Notes: a model not told the origin generated them from the letters alone. DNA of 64,000 nucleotides from Lachnospiraceae bacterium (GCA_030526195.1 JAUNDG010000010.1:16475-80474), one strand, 5' to 3'. Counted from the first letter of the stretch, positions 41,122 through 51,508 are shown. Numbers and translations are program-made.

Positions 41122-42120
41122 ATGGCATTTATCGACAAAATTTTCGAAAAAGCAAAAGCTGACAAGAAAACTATCGTTTTACCGGAATCCATGGACGAAA
41201 GAACTTATGCAGCTGCCGAAAAGATCCTGAAGGAAGGCATTGCCAACCTGATCATCATCGGTACACCGGAAGAAATCGCTAAGAACAGCGCCGGTTATGA
41301 CATCACAGGCGCTACTATCGTTGACCCGTTCAATGATCCGAACAAGCAGAAATACATCGACAAGTTCGTTGAACTGCGCGGCAAGAAGGGTGTGACTCCG
41401 GAAATCGCCAAAGAGCAGATGGAAAAGGATTATATGTACTATGCCTGCCTGATGTGCAAATGCGGTGATGCCGACGGCGCTGTATCAGGTGCCTGCCATT
41501 CCACAGCCAACACCATTCGTCCGGCTCTTCAGCTTCTGAAGACAAAACCGGGCATCAGCAGCGTCTCCGGTTTCTTCCTTATGGAAGTCCCGAACTGCGA
41601 ATATGGTGAAGACGGTCTCTTCGTTTTCGCTGACTGCGCCGTAAATCCGGAAATGACAAAAGAACAGATGGCTGAATGTGCCGCTGTTTCCGCTGAATCC
41701 TTCGAAAGCCTCGTTGGCAAGCAGGCTAAGGTTGCCATGCTGTCCTTCTCATCCAAGGGCTCTGCCAAGGCTGACAGCGTCACAAAGGTTCAGGAAGCTA
41801 CAGAACTGGCTAAGGCCAACTATCCGGATCTGCTGGTTGACGGCGAACTTCAGCTGGATGCCGCTATCGATATGAAGACAGGCCAGTCCAAGGCTCCGGG
41901 CAGTCCGGTTGCCGGTCAGGCCAACACACTCATTTTCCCGACACTGGAAGCCGGTAACATCGGTTACAAACTGGTTCAGAGACTGGCTAAGGCCGGTGCT
42001 TACGGTCCGGTTCTGCAGGGTCTGGCTCTGCCGGTTAACGATCTGTCCCGCGGCTGCTTCGCCGAAGACATCGTCGGTACTGTTGCCATCACAGCTGTTC
42101 AGGCTCAGAACGCTCAGTAA
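41122..42120 (+). CDS. pta: Phosphate acetyltransferase
   Basis: 332 residues, the usual size of the short Pta. It transfers acetyl from CoA to phosphate, giving acetyl phosphate for ATP formation by AckA during fermentation. Visible blocks are VLPESMDERTYAAAEKI, the DGAVSGACHSTANTIRPALQ acetyl-CoA/phosphate region, SVSGFFLMEVP and the C-terminal NTLIFPTLEAGNIGYKLVQRLA. Strong preference for ACA, CCG and GTT codons, shared with ackA, rpmF and modA and different from most neighbours, suggests high expression. GAAAGGGA ribosome site. First gene of the pta-ackA pair. Confidence 0.97.
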   Translation: MAFIDKIFEKAKADKKTIVLPESMDERTYAAAEKILKEGIANLIIIGTPEEIAKNSAGYDITGATIVDPFNDPNKQKYIDKFVELRGKKGVTPEIAKEQMEKDYMYYACLMCKCGDADGAVSGACHSTANTIRPALQLLKTKPGISSVSGFFLMEVPNCEYGEDGLFVFADCAVNPEMTKEQMAECAAVSAESFESLVGKQAKVAMLSFSSKGSAKADSVTKVQEATELAKANYPDLLVDGELQLDAAIDMKTGQSKAPGSPVAGQANTLIFPTLEAGNIGYKLVQRLAKAGAYGPVLQGLALPVNDLSRGCFAEDIVGTVAITAVQAQNAQ

Positions 42121-42138
42121 TTCATTATCAGTCACGTT

Positions 42139-42165
42139 CGGTCTCACCGCCAAAGGGTGAGACCG
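42139..42165 (+). other. Hairpin between pta and ackA
   Basis: A perfect 10-bp stem (42139-42148 with 42156-42165) and a 7-base loop, without a T tract. It probably protects or separates the pta and ackA parts of one mRNA, rather than ending transcription. Confidence 0.6.
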
Positions 42166-42192
42166 TCAGCGCATATAAAAGGAGAGAAAAAC

Positions 42193-43389
42193 ATGAAAGT
42201 ATTAGTCATCAATGCCGGTAGCTCTTCATTAAAATATCAGATCATCGATATGGACAATGAAGCCGTTCTGGCAAAAGGTCTTTGCGAAAGAATCGGTATC
42301 GACGGCTCAAAACTGACACATAAGGTGCCGGGTAAAGACGATTATGTTGTTGAAACACCGATGCCGTCCCATAAGGAAGCTGTTTCTCTGGTTATGGAAG
42401 CTCTGCTTGATGCCGATCATGGTGTTCTGAAGAGCCTTGACGAACTGTCAGCCATTGGTCACCGCGTCCTGCACGGCGGTATCGAATACACAGATTCCTG
42501 CCTGGTCACACCGGAAGTGAAGGATGTTATCCGTGCCAACTTCGACCTTGGCCCGCTGCACAACCCGGCTAACCTGATGGGCATCGAAGCCTGCGAAGCC
42601 GCTATCCCGGGCAAGCCGAACGTAGCCGTCTTCGATACAGCCTTCGGTATGTCTATGAAACCGGAAGCTTATATGTATGCCATCCCGATGGAATACTATG
42701 ATAAGTACAAAATTCGTCGTTACGGCTTCCACGGCACAAGCCACAAGTTCGTTTCCGGCGAAACCATCAAATTCGGTCAGCTGCCGGAAGGCCAGAGAAA
42801 GGTCATCGTCTGCCACCTGGGCAACGGTTCCTCCATTTCTGCCAGCATCGATGGCAAGTGCGTTGACACATCCATGGGTCTGACACCGCTTGAAGGTCTG
42901 ATGATGGGGACTCGTTCCGGTGATGTTGATCCGGCCGTTGTTCAGTTCATCTGCAACCATGACAACAAGACTGTTGATGAAGTCCTGAACATCCTCAACA
43001 AGAAATCAGGTGTCCTGGGTCTGTCCGGTCTGTCATCTGACTTCCGTGATGTTAAGAAAGCTGCCGGCGAAGGCAACGAAAGAGCTGCCATGGCGTCCAA
43101 CGCTTTCATTTATCGTGTCGCCAAGACAATCGGCAGCTATGTCGCCGCTATGAACGGTGTTGATGCTATCGCATTCACAGCCGGTATCGGTGAAAATGAT
43201 GTGGAATACAGAGGCTGGATCTGCGAATACCTGACATACCTGGGTATTGAGATCGACAAGGAAGCCAACAAGAAGCGTGGCCAGAACATCATGATCTCCA
43301 CACCGGATTCCAAGGTCAAAGTTTTCGTCATCCCGACAAACGAAGAGCTGGCTATTGCCCGTGACACAAAGGAAATCGTTGAAGGCTAA
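42193..43389 (+). CDS. ackA: Acetate kinase
   Basis: 398 residues from ATG 42193, chosen for the family start VLVINAGSSSLKYQ and the AAAAGGAGAG ribosome site; an upstream in-frame start at 42157 would add a non-family peptide. It converts acetyl phosphate and ADP to acetate and ATP. ASKHA-fold blocks are AIGHRVLHGG, FDTAFGMSM, RYGFHGTSH (catalytic His), CHLGNGSS, MGLTPLEGLMMGTRSGD and FTAGIGEN. Codon use matches pta. The end of the transcript is not obvious; the rpmF promoter begins about 50 bases later. Confidence 0.98.
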   Translation: MKVLVINAGSSSLKYQIIDMDNEAVLAKGLCERIGIDGSKLTHKVPGKDDYVVETPMPSHKEAVSLVMEALLDADHGVLKSLDELSAIGHRVLHGGIEYTDSCLVTPEVKDVIRANFDLGPLHNPANLMGIEACEAAIPGKPNVAVFDTAFGMSMKPEAYMYAIPMEYYDKYKIRRYGFHGTSHKFVSGETIKFGQLPEGQRKVIVCHLGNGSSISASIDGKCVDTSMGLTPLEGLMMGTRSGDVDPAVVQFICNHDNKTVDEVLNILNKKSGVLGLSGLSSDFRDVKKAAGEGNERAAMASNAFIYRVAKTIGSYVAAMNGVDAIAFTAGIGENDVEYRGWICEYLTYLGIEIDKEANKKRGQNIMISTPDSKVKVFVIPTNEELAIARDTKEIVEG

Positions 43390-43442
43390 TCGCGGCCATT
43401 GAAAAAACTTCGAAAAAGCACGAAAAATCAAGAGATTTCCTG

Positions 43443-43472
43443 TTGACAAGTTGCAGTATGCCCCTTTATAAT
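43443..43472 (+). promoter_or_regulatory. Promoter of rpmF
   Basis: Consensus TTGACA (43443-43448), an 18-base spacer and TATAAT (43467-43472), 28 bases before the rpmF ATG. Confidence 0.85.
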
Positions 43473-43500
43473 AACCCTTGTGCGTTAAGGAGGTGTTAGC

Positions 43501-43686
43501 ATGTCTATTTGTCCTAAGAATAAACATTCGGCCGCTCGCAGAGACAAAAGAAGAGCTCAGTGGAAGATGACTGCTCCGGCTCTGGTCCGTTGCAGCAAGT
43601 GCGGTGAACTGATGATGCCGCATCGTGTATGCAAAGCATGCGGTTCTTACAACAAGCGCGAGATCATTAAGCAGGAAGACGCTTAA
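43501..43686 (+). CDS. rpmF: 50S ribosomal protein L32
   Basis: 61 residues. It has the basic N-terminus (CPKNKHSAARRDKRRAQW) and a zinc-ribbon with two Cys pairs, CSKCG and CKACG. L32 sits near the peptidyl-transferase region and tunnel of the large subunit. AAGGAGG is 8 bases before the ATG. Consensus promoter before it and a terminator after it; it heads the common bacterial rpmF-plsX-fab/acp neighbourhood. Confidence 0.97.
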   Translation: MSICPKNKHSAARRDKRRAQWKMTAPALVRCSKCGELMMPHRVCKACGSYNKREIIKQEDA

Positions 43687-43714
43687 TCGCGAACTCAACA
43701 TGAAATGAACTAAG

Positions 43715-43742
43715 AGAGACTGCCTTTTGGCAGTCTCTTTTA
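43715..43742 (+). terminator. Terminator after rpmF
   Basis: A 10-bp stem (43715-43724 with 43729-43738), a TTTT loop and a following T tract. It should separate rpmF from the plsX operon, at least partly. Confidence 0.85.
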
Positions 43743-43756
43743 GTATTTTTGAAGCC

Positions 43757-43785
43757 TTGAAAATAAAGGCCTGACTGTGTATGAT
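43757..43785 (+). promoter_or_regulatory. Promoter of the plsX-acp-rnc-smc-ftsY operon
   Basis: TTGAAA (43757-43762), a 17-base spacer and TATGAT (43780-43785), about 33 bases before the plsX ATG. Confidence 0.65.
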
Positions 43786-43818
43786 AATAGAGGCTTATCA
43801 GATAGTGAGGTACTTATT

Positions 43819-44835
43819 ATGGAAGAGAGAAGAATTCGCATCGTCCTTGACGCTATGGGCGGTGATAATGCGCCGGTTTCCACTATTGAAGGGGCTGTGG
43901 ATGCCCTGAAGGAAAAAGACGGCTTCGAGCTGGTTCTGGTGGGTCGCGAAGAGGCGATCAAAGCGGAGCTGGCCAAATATGATTATCCGAAGGATCGCAT
44001 TGAGATCCGTCATGCTGAAGAAGTGATCGAGATGTGTGAAGCGCCGGCTGCGGCTATTCACAATAAGAAAGACTCCTCCATCGTGGTGGGTATGAAGATG
44101 ATTCGTAAAGGTGAAGCGGATGCCTTTGTTTCCGCCGGTTCTACAGGCGCTGTCCTGGTGGGCGGCCAGATTCTGGTGGGGAGACTCAAAGGTGTGGAAA
44201 GACCGCCTCTGGCTTGCCTTGTGCCCACAGAAAAGGGTATGGCCTGCATGATCGACTGCGGCGCCAACGTGGACGCCCGTCCCTCCTGGCTGGTGCAGTT
44301 TGCCCGCATGGGCTCTGTCTACATGAAAGATTTCATGAAGGTGGAAAATCCCCGCGTCGGTATCCTGAACATCGGGGCCGAAGAAGAGAAGGGCAACAGC
44401 CTGGTGAAGGAAACCTTCCCGCTTCTTAAAGCATGCAGCGATATTAATTTCATCGGCTCTGTGGAAGCCCGCGATATCCCGGGCGGCTATGCCGATGTTA
44501 TCGTCACGGATGCCTTCAGCGGCAACGTGGCGCTGAAGATGTATGAGGGCACCGCGTCTACACTGCTGAAGGTGGTGAAGGGTTCCATGATGACCTCCCT
44601 CAAGACAAAGATCGGGGCACTACTCATTAAAGACGCCCTGAAGAGCACCATGAAGAAATACGATGCCACAGCCTACGGCGGTGCGCCGCTTCTGGGCCTT
44701 AACGGTCTGGTGGTGAAGACACACGGCAGCTCCAAGGCCAAGGAGATCCGCATTTCTATTCTCCAGTGTCTGACATTCTGTGAGGAACGGATCAATGATA
44801 AGATCAAGGATCTGTTTGTGGCAGATAAAGCATAA
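43819..44835 (+). CDS. plsX: Phosphate acyltransferase PlsX
   Basis: 338 residues from ATG 43819 (GTGAGG upstream; a longer frame from 43777 overlaps the promoter). PlsX makes acyl phosphate from acyl-ACP, feeding PlsY for phosphatidic acid synthesis at the membrane surface. Family blocks are IVLDAMGGDNAP at the start, ASVVGMKMI, FVSAGSTGAVLVGG, RPPLACLVPT, the GNSLVKET region and VVTDAFSGNVALKMYEG. It is followed after 11 bases by a small acyl-carrier-like gene and then rnc. Confidence 0.96.
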   Translation: MEERRIRIVLDAMGGDNAPVSTIEGAVDALKEKDGFELVLVGREEAIKAELAKYDYPKDRIEIRHAEEVIEMCEAPAAAIHNKKDSSIVVGMKMIRKGEADAFVSAGSTGAVLVGGQILVGRLKGVERPPLACLVPTEKGMACMIDCGANVDARPSWLVQFARMGSVYMKDFMKVENPRVGILNIGAEEEKGNSLVKETFPLLKACSDINFIGSVEARDIPGGYADVIVTDAFSGNVALKMYEGTASTLLKVVKGSMMTSLKTKIGALLIKDALKSTMKKYDATAYGGAPLLGLNGLVVKTHGSSKAKEIRISILQCLTFCEERINDKIKDLFVADKA

Positions 44836-44846
44836 GAGGTGAGCCT

Positions 44847-45077
44847 ATGATTCTTCAGAAGGTCAGTCAGATCGTCGCGGATTGTTTAGGTCTGTATCCT
44901 CAGGAGATCACAGAGGATTTATCCTTTGAGGAGGACCTGGAGGTGCATGCCCTGGATCTCTATGAGATTCTGACAGCTGTGGAAGAAACATTTGATATAG
45001 AGATCGCGCCCGATGCCGCTGAGCACATCAGGACGGTGAGGGACCTGATCGAGGTAATAAAAGTTGCAGAAGAGTAA
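44847..45077 (+). CDS. Acyl-carrier-protein-like protein lacking the phosphopantetheine serine
   Basis: 76 residues, the right size, charge and four-helix pattern for ACP (KVSQIVADCLGL, EITEDLSFEEDLEV, DLYEILTAVEETFDIEI, TVRDLIEVI). It sits exactly where acpP usually lies, between plsX and rnc. The canonical GADSLD motif is instead LEVHALD: codons 33-37 read GTG CAT GCC CTG GAT, so the serine that carries 4'-phosphopantetheine is Ala35. As written it cannot be a normal acyl carrier. It could be a regulatory or structural ACP-like partner, or the working acpP is elsewhere. Its end overlaps rnc by 14 bases. Confidence 0.85.
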   Translation: MILQKVSQIVADCLGLYPQEITEDLSFEEDLEVHALDLYEILTAVEETFDIEIAPDAAEHIRTVRDLIEVIKVAEE

Positions 45078-45753
45078 AGAGACACTTTCAGAATTAGAAT
45101 CAGCGCTCGGGTATGTCTTCAAAGACCGGGCGCTTTTGCAATTAGCCCTGACCCATACCTCCTACGCCAATGAACATCGGCGGGAGGGGGTCGGCCACAA
45201 TGAACGACTGGAATTCCTGGGAGATGCCGTTTTGGAAATGGTGAGTTCCGAATTCCTCTTTGAACGCTTTCCGACCATGAAGGAGGGGGACCTGTCGAAA
45301 ATGAGGGCTTCCCTGGTCTGCGAGCCGACGCTGGCCCTCTGCGCCCGTGATTTTAATCTGATGCCTTTCATCAGACTGGGCCGCGGGGAGGAAATGAACG
45401 GCGGCCGCTTCCGTGACTCCATTGTGTCGGACGCGGTGGAATCCGTCATCGCCGCCATTTACTTAGACGGCGGATTTGAACCTGCCCGATCCTTTATCCG
45501 GCAGCATATATTAAATGATATCGATCGCAAGAAGACATTTGTGGACAGTAAGTCCCGTCTGCAGGAAATGGTGCAGGCCGACGGCCGCAGCTGCCAGTAT
45601 AAGCTCATCAGTGAGACCGGCCCCGACCACGACAAATGGTTCAAGGTGGAGGTTCTTATCGACGGCCGCCCCGTGGCGGAAGGCGAAGGCCATACCAAGA
45701 AACAGGCCGAGCAGCAGGCAGCTGACAATGCGATCAACCTGAAGGAAAGCTAA
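45064..45753 (+). CDS. rnc: Ribonuclease III
   Basis: 229 residues. It cuts double-stranded RNA in rRNA and mRNA maturation. The signature NERLEFLGDAVLE (near residue 44) carries the catalytic acidic residues, a second acidic block lies at DAVESVIAAIYLDGG, and a double-stranded RNA-binding domain fills the C-terminal third (SKSRLQEM ... KKQAEQQAADNAI). It starts at TTG 45064 within the end of the acp-like gene, with GAGGT upstream; no later Met would keep the conserved N-terminus. The stop directly abuts the smc start. Confidence 0.96.
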   Translation: MQKSKETLSELESALGYVFKDRALLQLALTHTSYANEHRREGVGHNERLEFLGDAVLEMVSSEFLFERFPTMKEGDLSKMRASLVCEPTLALCARDFNLMPFIRLGRGEEMNGGRFRDSIVSDAVESVIAAIYLDGGFEPARSFIRQHILNDIDRKKTFVDSKSRLQEMVQADGRSCQYKLISETGPDHDKWFKVEVLIDGRPVAEGEGHTKKQAEQQAADNAINLKES

Positions 45754-48700
45754 ATGTATTTAAAATCCATCGAAGTGCACGGGTTTAAATCCTTTGCCAA
45801 CAAACTGAAATTTGAATTTCATGGCGGTATCACCGGTATTGTCGGGCCCAACGGCTCCGGCAAAAGTAATGTCGTTGATGCGGTCCGCTGGGTTTTTGGT
45901 GAGCAGAGTGCCAAGCAGCTGCGAGGCGGCAACATGCAGGATGTTATCTTTGCCGGCTCTGAGCTTCGGCGTCCTCAGAGTTATGCGGAGGTGGCCATCA
46001 CCCTGGATAACGGCGATCATTCCCTGGACATTGCCTTTGACGAAGTGAAGATCACCAGACGTCTCTACCGGTCCGGTGAAAGTGAATATCTCATCAATGA
46101 CCGTTCCAGCCGTCTGAAAGATATCAATGAGCTCTTCTATGATACCGGTATCGGCAAGGAGGGCTATTCCATCATCGGTCAGAACCAGATCGAAAAGATC
46201 CTCTCCGGTAAGGCCGATGACCGTCGCGAGCTTTTTGACGAAGCCGCCGGTATCGTGAAATTCAAACGCCGCAAGAACACAGCGGTCAAAAAACTGGAAA
46301 GCGAACAGCAGAATCTTCTGCGTGTGGGCGATATTCTCCGTGAGTTAAGCTCGCAGCTGGGCCCCCTGGAAAAGCAGAGTGCCAATGCCCGTATTTACCT
46401 TAAGAAGAAGGAAAGTCTGAAGGCCTTCGAGGTCAACCTTTTCCTCCGGGAAATGGATGAGACGGAGAGCCGTCTTAAGGAACTGACGGAAAAGATCGCC
46501 ATCGTCACGCAGCAGATGACGGACTCCCAGAACGCCTACGAAGAGATCAAAACGGAATACGATGAGATCGAGGCCGCTTTGGCCGCTCTTGATGAGGCCA
46601 TCACCACTGTCCATGACGAGGGTGCGGCCGCTGTCCTGAAAAAACAGGAGCTGAAGGGCCACAGCGATCTGCTCAAGGAGCAGATCCGCACCGCTCAGAA
46701 CGACGATGAGCATTTCGAAAACCGTCGTCAGACCATTGCCGAGGAGATCCGCCGTCGTCAGGAAGAGATCGCCGGCAACGTGGAAACACAGGCCTCTTTA
46801 ACGGCTGCCATCGCCTCTATGGGTGAAGAAGAGGCCCGGGAATCCGAGCTGTTCCGTACCTATGACGAGGCCCTGACCAATGCCGCTGCCAAGCTGGATG
46901 AGCTGCAGAGCCGTATGATCGAGCTTCTGAATGACCGGGCCAACACCAAGAGCCGCATTCAGCGCTTCGACACCATGCTGGAGCAGATTGACATCCGCAA
47001 GGCCGAGCTTATGAGCCGTTCCCTCCGCTTTAAGGAAGAGGAAACGGATGCTCAGGCGATCATTGACCGGTCTCGCAGCACCATTTCCGAAATCGATGAG
47101 GAAATGGCGCGCCTCAAAGCCGAAACGGCTGAGAAGGAAAAGGCCCAGGCCGTCTGTCAGAATCGCATTAACGAAAACTCACACCGGCTGGATGAGGTCC
47201 AGGTGGCTTACCACCGTGAGGCTTCCCATCTGGAATCTCTGAAAAATCTGGAAGAGCATTATGACGGGTACGGCAACGGCATCCGGCGGGTCATGGAAGA
47301 AAAGGTCAAAGAACCCGGTATCGTCGGCGTTGTGGCTGAACTCTTATTTGTGGATAAAAAGTATGAGCTGGCTGTGGAAACGGCTCTGGGCAGCAAGACC
47401 CGAAACGTGGTCACTGACGAAGAGCAGACAGCCAAGCGCATGATCAATTTCCTGAAGAAAAACAAGCTGGGCCGGGCCACATTCCTGCCTATGACCCATA
47501 TCAACGGCGGCCGGTCCTTCGAACCGCGCTCTGCCCTTCAGGAAAATGGCGTGGTGGGCCTGGCCTCGAAGCTCTGCACCACCAAGCCCGGCTATGAGGT
47601 CCTGGCGGATTACCTCCTGGGCCGTACACTGGTTATTGATAACATCGATAACGCCCTGCGCATCGGGGCCAAGTATAAACATGGCCTTAACATGGTCACC
47701 CTTCAGGGGGAACTCTTTACTCCGGGCGGTGCCATCACCGGCGGTGCCTTCAAGAGCACCTCATCCCTGCTGGGCCGTCATCGTGAGATCGAAGAACTGT
47801 CCGTCTCCTCTGTCAAACTGAAAGAGGAACTGACCGCCCTTCAGGACAGCATCCGCAAGGATCGTGAGGAACGCAACAATCTCCGTCAGGTCATTGTTGA
47901 TCTCCACGAAAAGCTGCAGGATGCCAGCATTCGCCGGAATACGGCGGATATGCAGCTGCGTCAGGCCGAGGAGCGCCTGGGTGTGAGCCGCCTGTCCTCC
48001 ACGGAGCTCAGCGATGAGAGCAAGGAGATCACGGTTCAGATCGCGCAGATCAAGGAAAACCGCTCCGGTATGGAAGCGGAACTGACTGCTTCCGAAAATG
48101 AAGAGGCCACCTTAAGCCGTGAGGCTGAGGCTCTTCAGAAGGAGACGGAAGACTTGCAGCAGAAGAAGGAAGCCCAGAATACGGTTCTGGAAAAGATCCG
48201 TCTGCAGCATCTGTCTTTGAAGCAGCAAAGCGATTACATTTCCGAAAATGATAAGCGTCTCGAGAGCGAGATCGCGGCGTTTGAGGAGGAAGATAAGACC
48301 CTTCTGGCCGGCCGCGAGAATTCCGCCAAAGAGGTGGAGGAACGCGAGGAACGGATCGCCGCCATCGAGGCGGAGGCTGCCGCTCTTGATGCTGAAATCG
48401 AGGCTGCCGGCGAAAAGGAACGGGAACTCATCGACGAGAAGAATCAGTTGTCTGTTGAGCACCGCAACTTCTTTGACAAGCGGGAAGCCCTGTCCCAGGA
48501 ACTGGCTCGTCTCGATAAGGAAAACTTCCGTCTGACCTCCCATAAGGAGCATTGCGAAGAAAACCGCGAAAAGCAGACCGCTTACATGTGGGAGGAATAT
48601 GAGATCACCCCCAGTGAAGCGGCCACCATGAACGATCCCGAGCTTGGGGATCGGAGCGTACTCAAGAGCCAGGTTTCCGGCCTGAAGGATGAGATCCGTA

Positions 48701-49314
48701 AGCTGGGCCCGGTCAATGTCAATGCGATCGAGGAATACAAAGCCGTTTCCGAGCGTCACGCGTTCCTGTCGGAGCAGCATGACGACCTCATTAAATCCGA
48801 AGAATCCCTGATGAAGATCATCGAGGAGCTGGATGAGGGGATGAAGAAGCTCTTCAATGAGCGCTTCGCCATCATCAACCGCGAGTTCGATAAGGTCATC
48901 AAGGAAATGTTCGGCGGCGGTACCGGTCATCTGGACCTGAAGGATGCCGCTGATATCCTGGAAACCGATATTGCCATCACCGTACAGCCTCCGGGTAAGA
49001 AGCTTCAGAACATCAATCTGTTGTCCGGTGGTGAAAGAGCGCTGACCGCCATTGCGCTGCTCTTTGCCATTCAGAACATGAAGCCCTCACCCTTCTGTGT
49101 GCTGGACGAGATCGAGGCCGCTCTTGATGAGAGCAACGTTGAGCGTTTTGCCCGTTATCTCAAAAAGCTGACGCGCCACACTCAGTTCGTTGTCATCACC
49201 CATCGACGGGGCACTATGGCCTCCGCCGACCGCCTCTACGGTATCACCATGATGGAAAAGGGTGTGTCGACGCTTGTTTCCGTAAACCTGATTGAAGACA
49301 AACTGGATAACTGA
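45754..49314 (+). CDS. smc: Chromosome partition protein SMC
   Basis: 1186 residues, full length. SMC dimers with ScpAB organise and separate chromosomes. N-terminal Walker A is GPNGSGKSN (residues 32-40). Long coiled-coil arms lie on both sides of a hinge (about 510-680, with [10 protein letters not shown] and the GGAITGGAF stretch). The C-terminal signature [17 protein letters not shown] lies near 1090, with Walker [14 protein letters not shown]. It starts immediately after the rnc stop, with AAGGAAAG as ribosome site inside rnc, so translation is coupled. The rnc-smc-ftsY order is common in Firmicutes. Confidence 0.98.
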   Translation: MYLKSIEVHGFKSFANKLKFEFHGGITGIVGPNGSGKSNVVDAVRWVFGEQSAKQLRGGNMQDVIFAGSELRRPQSYAEVAITLDNGDHSLDIAFDEVKITRRLYRSGESEYLINDRSSRLKDINELFYDTGIGKEGYSIIGQNQIEKILSGKADDRRELFDEAAGIVKFKRRKNTAVKKLESEQQNLLRVGDILRELSSQLGPLEKQSANARIYLKKKESLKAFEVNLFLREMDETESRLKELTEKIAIVTQQMTDSQNAYEEIKTEYDEIEAALAALDEAITTVHDEGAAAVLKKQELKGHSDLLKEQIRTAQNDDEHFENRRQTIAEEIRRRQEEIAGNVETQASLTAAIASMGEEEARESELFRTYDEALTNAAAKLDELQSRMIELLNDRANTKSRIQRFDTMLEQIDIRKAELMSRSLRFKEEETDAQAIIDRSRSTISEIDEEMARLKAETAEKEKAQAVCQNRINENSHRLDEVQVAYHREASHLESLKNLEEHYDGYGNGIRRVMEEKVKEPGIVGVVAELLFVDKKYELAVETALGSKTRNVVTDEEQTAKRMINFLKKNKLGRATFLPMTHINGGRSFEPRSALQENGVVGLASKLCTTKPGYEVLADYLLGRTLVIDNIDNALRIGAKYKHGLNMVTLQGELFTPGGAITGGAFKSTSSLLGRHREIEELSVSSVKLKEELTALQDSIRKDREERNNLRQVIVDLHEKLQDASIRRNTADMQLRQAEERLGVSRLSSTELSDESKEITVQIAQIKENRSGMEAELTASENEEATLSREAEALQKETEDLQQKKEAQNTVLEKIRLQHLSLKQQSDYISENDKRLESEIAAFEEEDKTLLAGRENSAKEVEEREERIAAIEAEAAALDAEIEAAGEKERELIDEKNQLSVEHRNFFDKREALSQELARLDKENFRLTSHKEHCEENREKQTAYMWEEYEITPSEAATMNDPELGDRSVLKSQVSGLKDEIRKLGPVNVNAIEEYKAVSERHAFLSEQHDDLIKSEESLMKIIEELDEGMKKLFNERFAIINREFDKVIKEMFGGGTGHLDLKDAADILETDIAITVQPPGKKLQNINLLSGGERALTAIALLFAIQNMKPSPFCVLDEIEAALDESNVERFARYLKKLTRHTQFVVITHRRGTMASADRLYGITMMEKGVSTLVSVNLIEDKLDN

Positions 49315-49315
49315 T

Positions 49316-50272
49316 ATGGAAGAAAAGAAAGAGAAAAAGGGGTTCTTTTCCCGCCTGATCAAGGGCCTCGGTAAAACAAGAAGCGGGATCGTCAGTGGGC
49401 TGGATAAGATTTTCTCCTCCTATGCCCGGATCGACGATGAATTCTATGAAGATCTGGAGGAGATCATGATCTCCGGCGATATGGGCATCCGCACCACGGA
49501 TGAGATCCTGGAAAACCTCCGGGAGACCGTCGCCGAGAAGAAGATCAAAGACCCGAAGGAATGCCGCCGGATCCTGGTGGATTCCATTAAAGAGAAAATG
49601 ATGGTGCAGGCTGCGGATTATGAGTTCGAAAACAAGACCTCCGTCATCCTGATGATCGGTGTCAACGGCACCGGTAAGACCACATCTGCCGGCAAGCTGG
49701 CCTCCATTTTCAAAGACAATGGGAAGAAGGTTATTCTGGCTGCCGCCGATACCTTCCGGGCCGCCGCCTGCGAACAGCTGCGCACCTGGTCCGAAAGAGC
49801 CGGTGTGGATCTCATTTCCGGCAGCGAAGGGGCTGATCCTGCCGCTGTGGTGTATGATGCGGTGGCTGCCGCCAAGGCCCGTCACGCGGACATCCTGATC
49901 TGCGATACCGCCGGCCGCCTTCACAATAAGAAGAATCTGATGGATGAACTTGGGAAGATCTACCGCATCATCGGTCGTGAATTCCCGGAGGCTCATCTGG
50001 AAACCCTGCTGGTGCTGGACGGCACCACCGGACAGAATGCCCTCATCCAGGCCAAGGAATTCTCCCAGGCTGCGGATGTGACCGGTATTGTCCTGACAAA
50101 GCTGGATGGTACAGCCAAGGGTGGCATCGCCGTGGCTATTCAGTCTGAGCTGCAGGTGCCGGTGAAATACATTGGCGTGGGCGAAACCCTGGAGGATCTC
50201 CAGAAGTTCGACCCGGAAGCCTTTGTGAATGCTTTATTTAATAATGAAAAGGATTTAGATGATCATGAGTGA
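49316..50272 (+). CDS. ftsY: Signal recognition particle receptor FtsY
   Basis: 318 residues from ATG 49316, 1 base after the smc stop. FtsY is the membrane-associated GTPase that receives SRP-ribosome complexes. The N-terminal charged A-region is very short ([23 protein letters not shown]), as in other Firmicutes. G-domain motifs are [15 protein letters not shown] (G1, near 120), [25 protein letters not shown] (G3), [10 protein letters not shown] (G4) and [11 protein letters not shown] near the end. No strong ribosome site, so it probably relies on coupling to smc. Overlaps the next gene by 14 bases. Confidence 0.96.
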   Translation: MEEKKEKKGFFSRLIKGLGKTRSGIVSGLDKIFSSYARIDDEFYEDLEEIMISGDMGIRTTDEILENLRETVAEKKIKDPKECRRILVDSIKEKMMVQAADYEFENKTSVILMIGVNGTGKTTSAGKLASIFKDNGKKVILAAADTFRAAACEQLRTWSERAGVDLISGSEGADPAAVVYDAVAAAKARHADILICDTAGRLHNKKNLMDELGKIYRIIGREFPEAHLETLLVLDGTTGQNALIQAKEFSQAADVTGIVLTKLDGTAKGGIAVAIQSELQVPVKYIGVGETLEDLQKFDPEAFVNALFNNEKDLDDHE

Positions 50273-51488
50273 AGAAATGCTGACGCTGAAAAGCTTTGAG
50301 GAAGCTTCCGAAAGAGTCAAGGAAGCCACCATCAATACCAACCTGATCCACAGTGAATATTTTTCAAAAATGTGTGGCAACACCGTTTACCTGAAACCGG
50401 AAAATATTCAGAGAACCGGCGCCTACAAGGTGCGTGGGGCCTATTATAAAATCAGCAAGCTCAGTGAAGAAGAGAAGAACCGCGGTCTGATCACCGCTTC
50501 TGCCGGCAACCACGCCCAGGGTGTGGCCTATGCCGCTTCCAAGTGCGGGGCCAGAGCGATTATCGTCATGCCTACTTCCACACCGCTGATCAAGGTGGAA
50601 CGGACCAAGAGCTACGGCGCCGAGGTGGTGCTTTACGGCGATGTTTATGACGAATCCTGTCAGCATGCCATGAAGCTGGCCGAAGAAAATGGCTATACCT
50701 TTATCCATCCCTTCAACGATCTGACGGTGGCCACCGGCCAGGGTTCCATTGCCATGGAAATCTTCAAGGAACAGCCCCTGGTGGATGTGATCCTGGTGCC
50801 TATCGGCGGCGGCGGTCTGGCCACAGGTGTGTCTGTGCTGTCAAAGCTTCTGCATCCCTCTGTCAAGGTCATCGGTGTTGAACCCGCCGGTGCGGCTTGC
50901 CTTAAGGCTTCTTTTGCCGCTGATGAAGTGGTCACCCTGCCGGGTGTGTCCACCATCGCCGACGGTACTGCTGTTATGACACCCGGGGACAAGCTGTTCC
51001 CGTACCTGAAGGAGAATCTGGATGACATCATCACCGTAGAAGACCACGAACTGGTGGCTGCCTACCTTGATATGGTGGAAAATCACAAGATGGTGGTGGA
51101 AAATTCCGGCCTTCTGACAGTGGCTGCCTTAAAGCATCTCAACCTGAAGGACAAGAAGGTGGTGTCCATCCTGTCCGGCGGCAATATGGACGTCATCACC
51201 ATGTCCTCCGTTATCCAGAATGGTCTCATTATGCGTGATCGTGTCTTCACCGTGTCTGTCCTTCTGCCGGATAAGCCCGGTATGCTGGTGCAGGTGGCTT
51301 CCGTTATCGCGGAAAACAACGGCAACGTTATTAAGCTGGATCACAATCAGTTCTATAACACCAATCGTCTGGAGGCGGTTGAACTGCGGGTGACCATTGA
51401 AGCCTTCGGCACCGATCACAAGGATCGCATCATGAAAGCGTTGGAAGAGAAGGGCTTCAGACCGAAGCAGACCCATACCAAACTTTGA
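50259..51488 (+). CDS. ilvA: Threonine ammonia-lyase (biosynthetic/catabolic type with ACT domain)
   Basis: 409 residues. This PLP enzyme converts threonine to 2-oxobutanoate and ammonia. The PLP lysine lies in TGAYKVRGA (near residue 55), the phosphate-binding site is GGGGLATG (near 187) and SAGNHAQGVA follows the fold's substrate loop. The C-terminal ~75 residues (VSVLLPDKPGMLVQVASVIAE) form one ACT regulatory domain. The length and single ACT domain fit the TdcB-like/short IlvA type; which role it plays is not decided. The start at 50259 overlaps ftsY by 14 bases with AAAAGGA upstream; 50265 is an alternative. The gene ends at a strong terminator. Confidence 0.92.
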   Translation: MIMSEEMLTLKSFEEASERVKEATINTNLIHSEYFSKMCGNTVYLKPENIQRTGAYKVRGAYYKISKLSEEEKNRGLITASAGNHAQGVAYAASKCGARAIIVMPTSTPLIKVERTKSYGAEVVLYGDVYDESCQHAMKLAEENGYTFIHPFNDLTVATGQGSIAMEIFKEQPLVDVILVPIGGGGLATGVSVLSKLLHPSVKVIGVEPAGAACLKASFAADEVVTLPGVSTIADGTAVMTPGDKLFPYLKENLDDIITVEDHELVAAYLDMVENHKMVVENSGLLTVAALKHLNLKDKKVVSILSGGNMDVITMSSVIQNGLIMRDRVFTVSVLLPDKPGMLVQVASVIAENNGNVIKLDHNQFYNTNRLEAVELRVTIEAFGTDHKDRIMKALEEKGFRPKQTHTKL

Positions 51489-51508
51489 TTTATATTTGAT
51501 TTTCGTAT

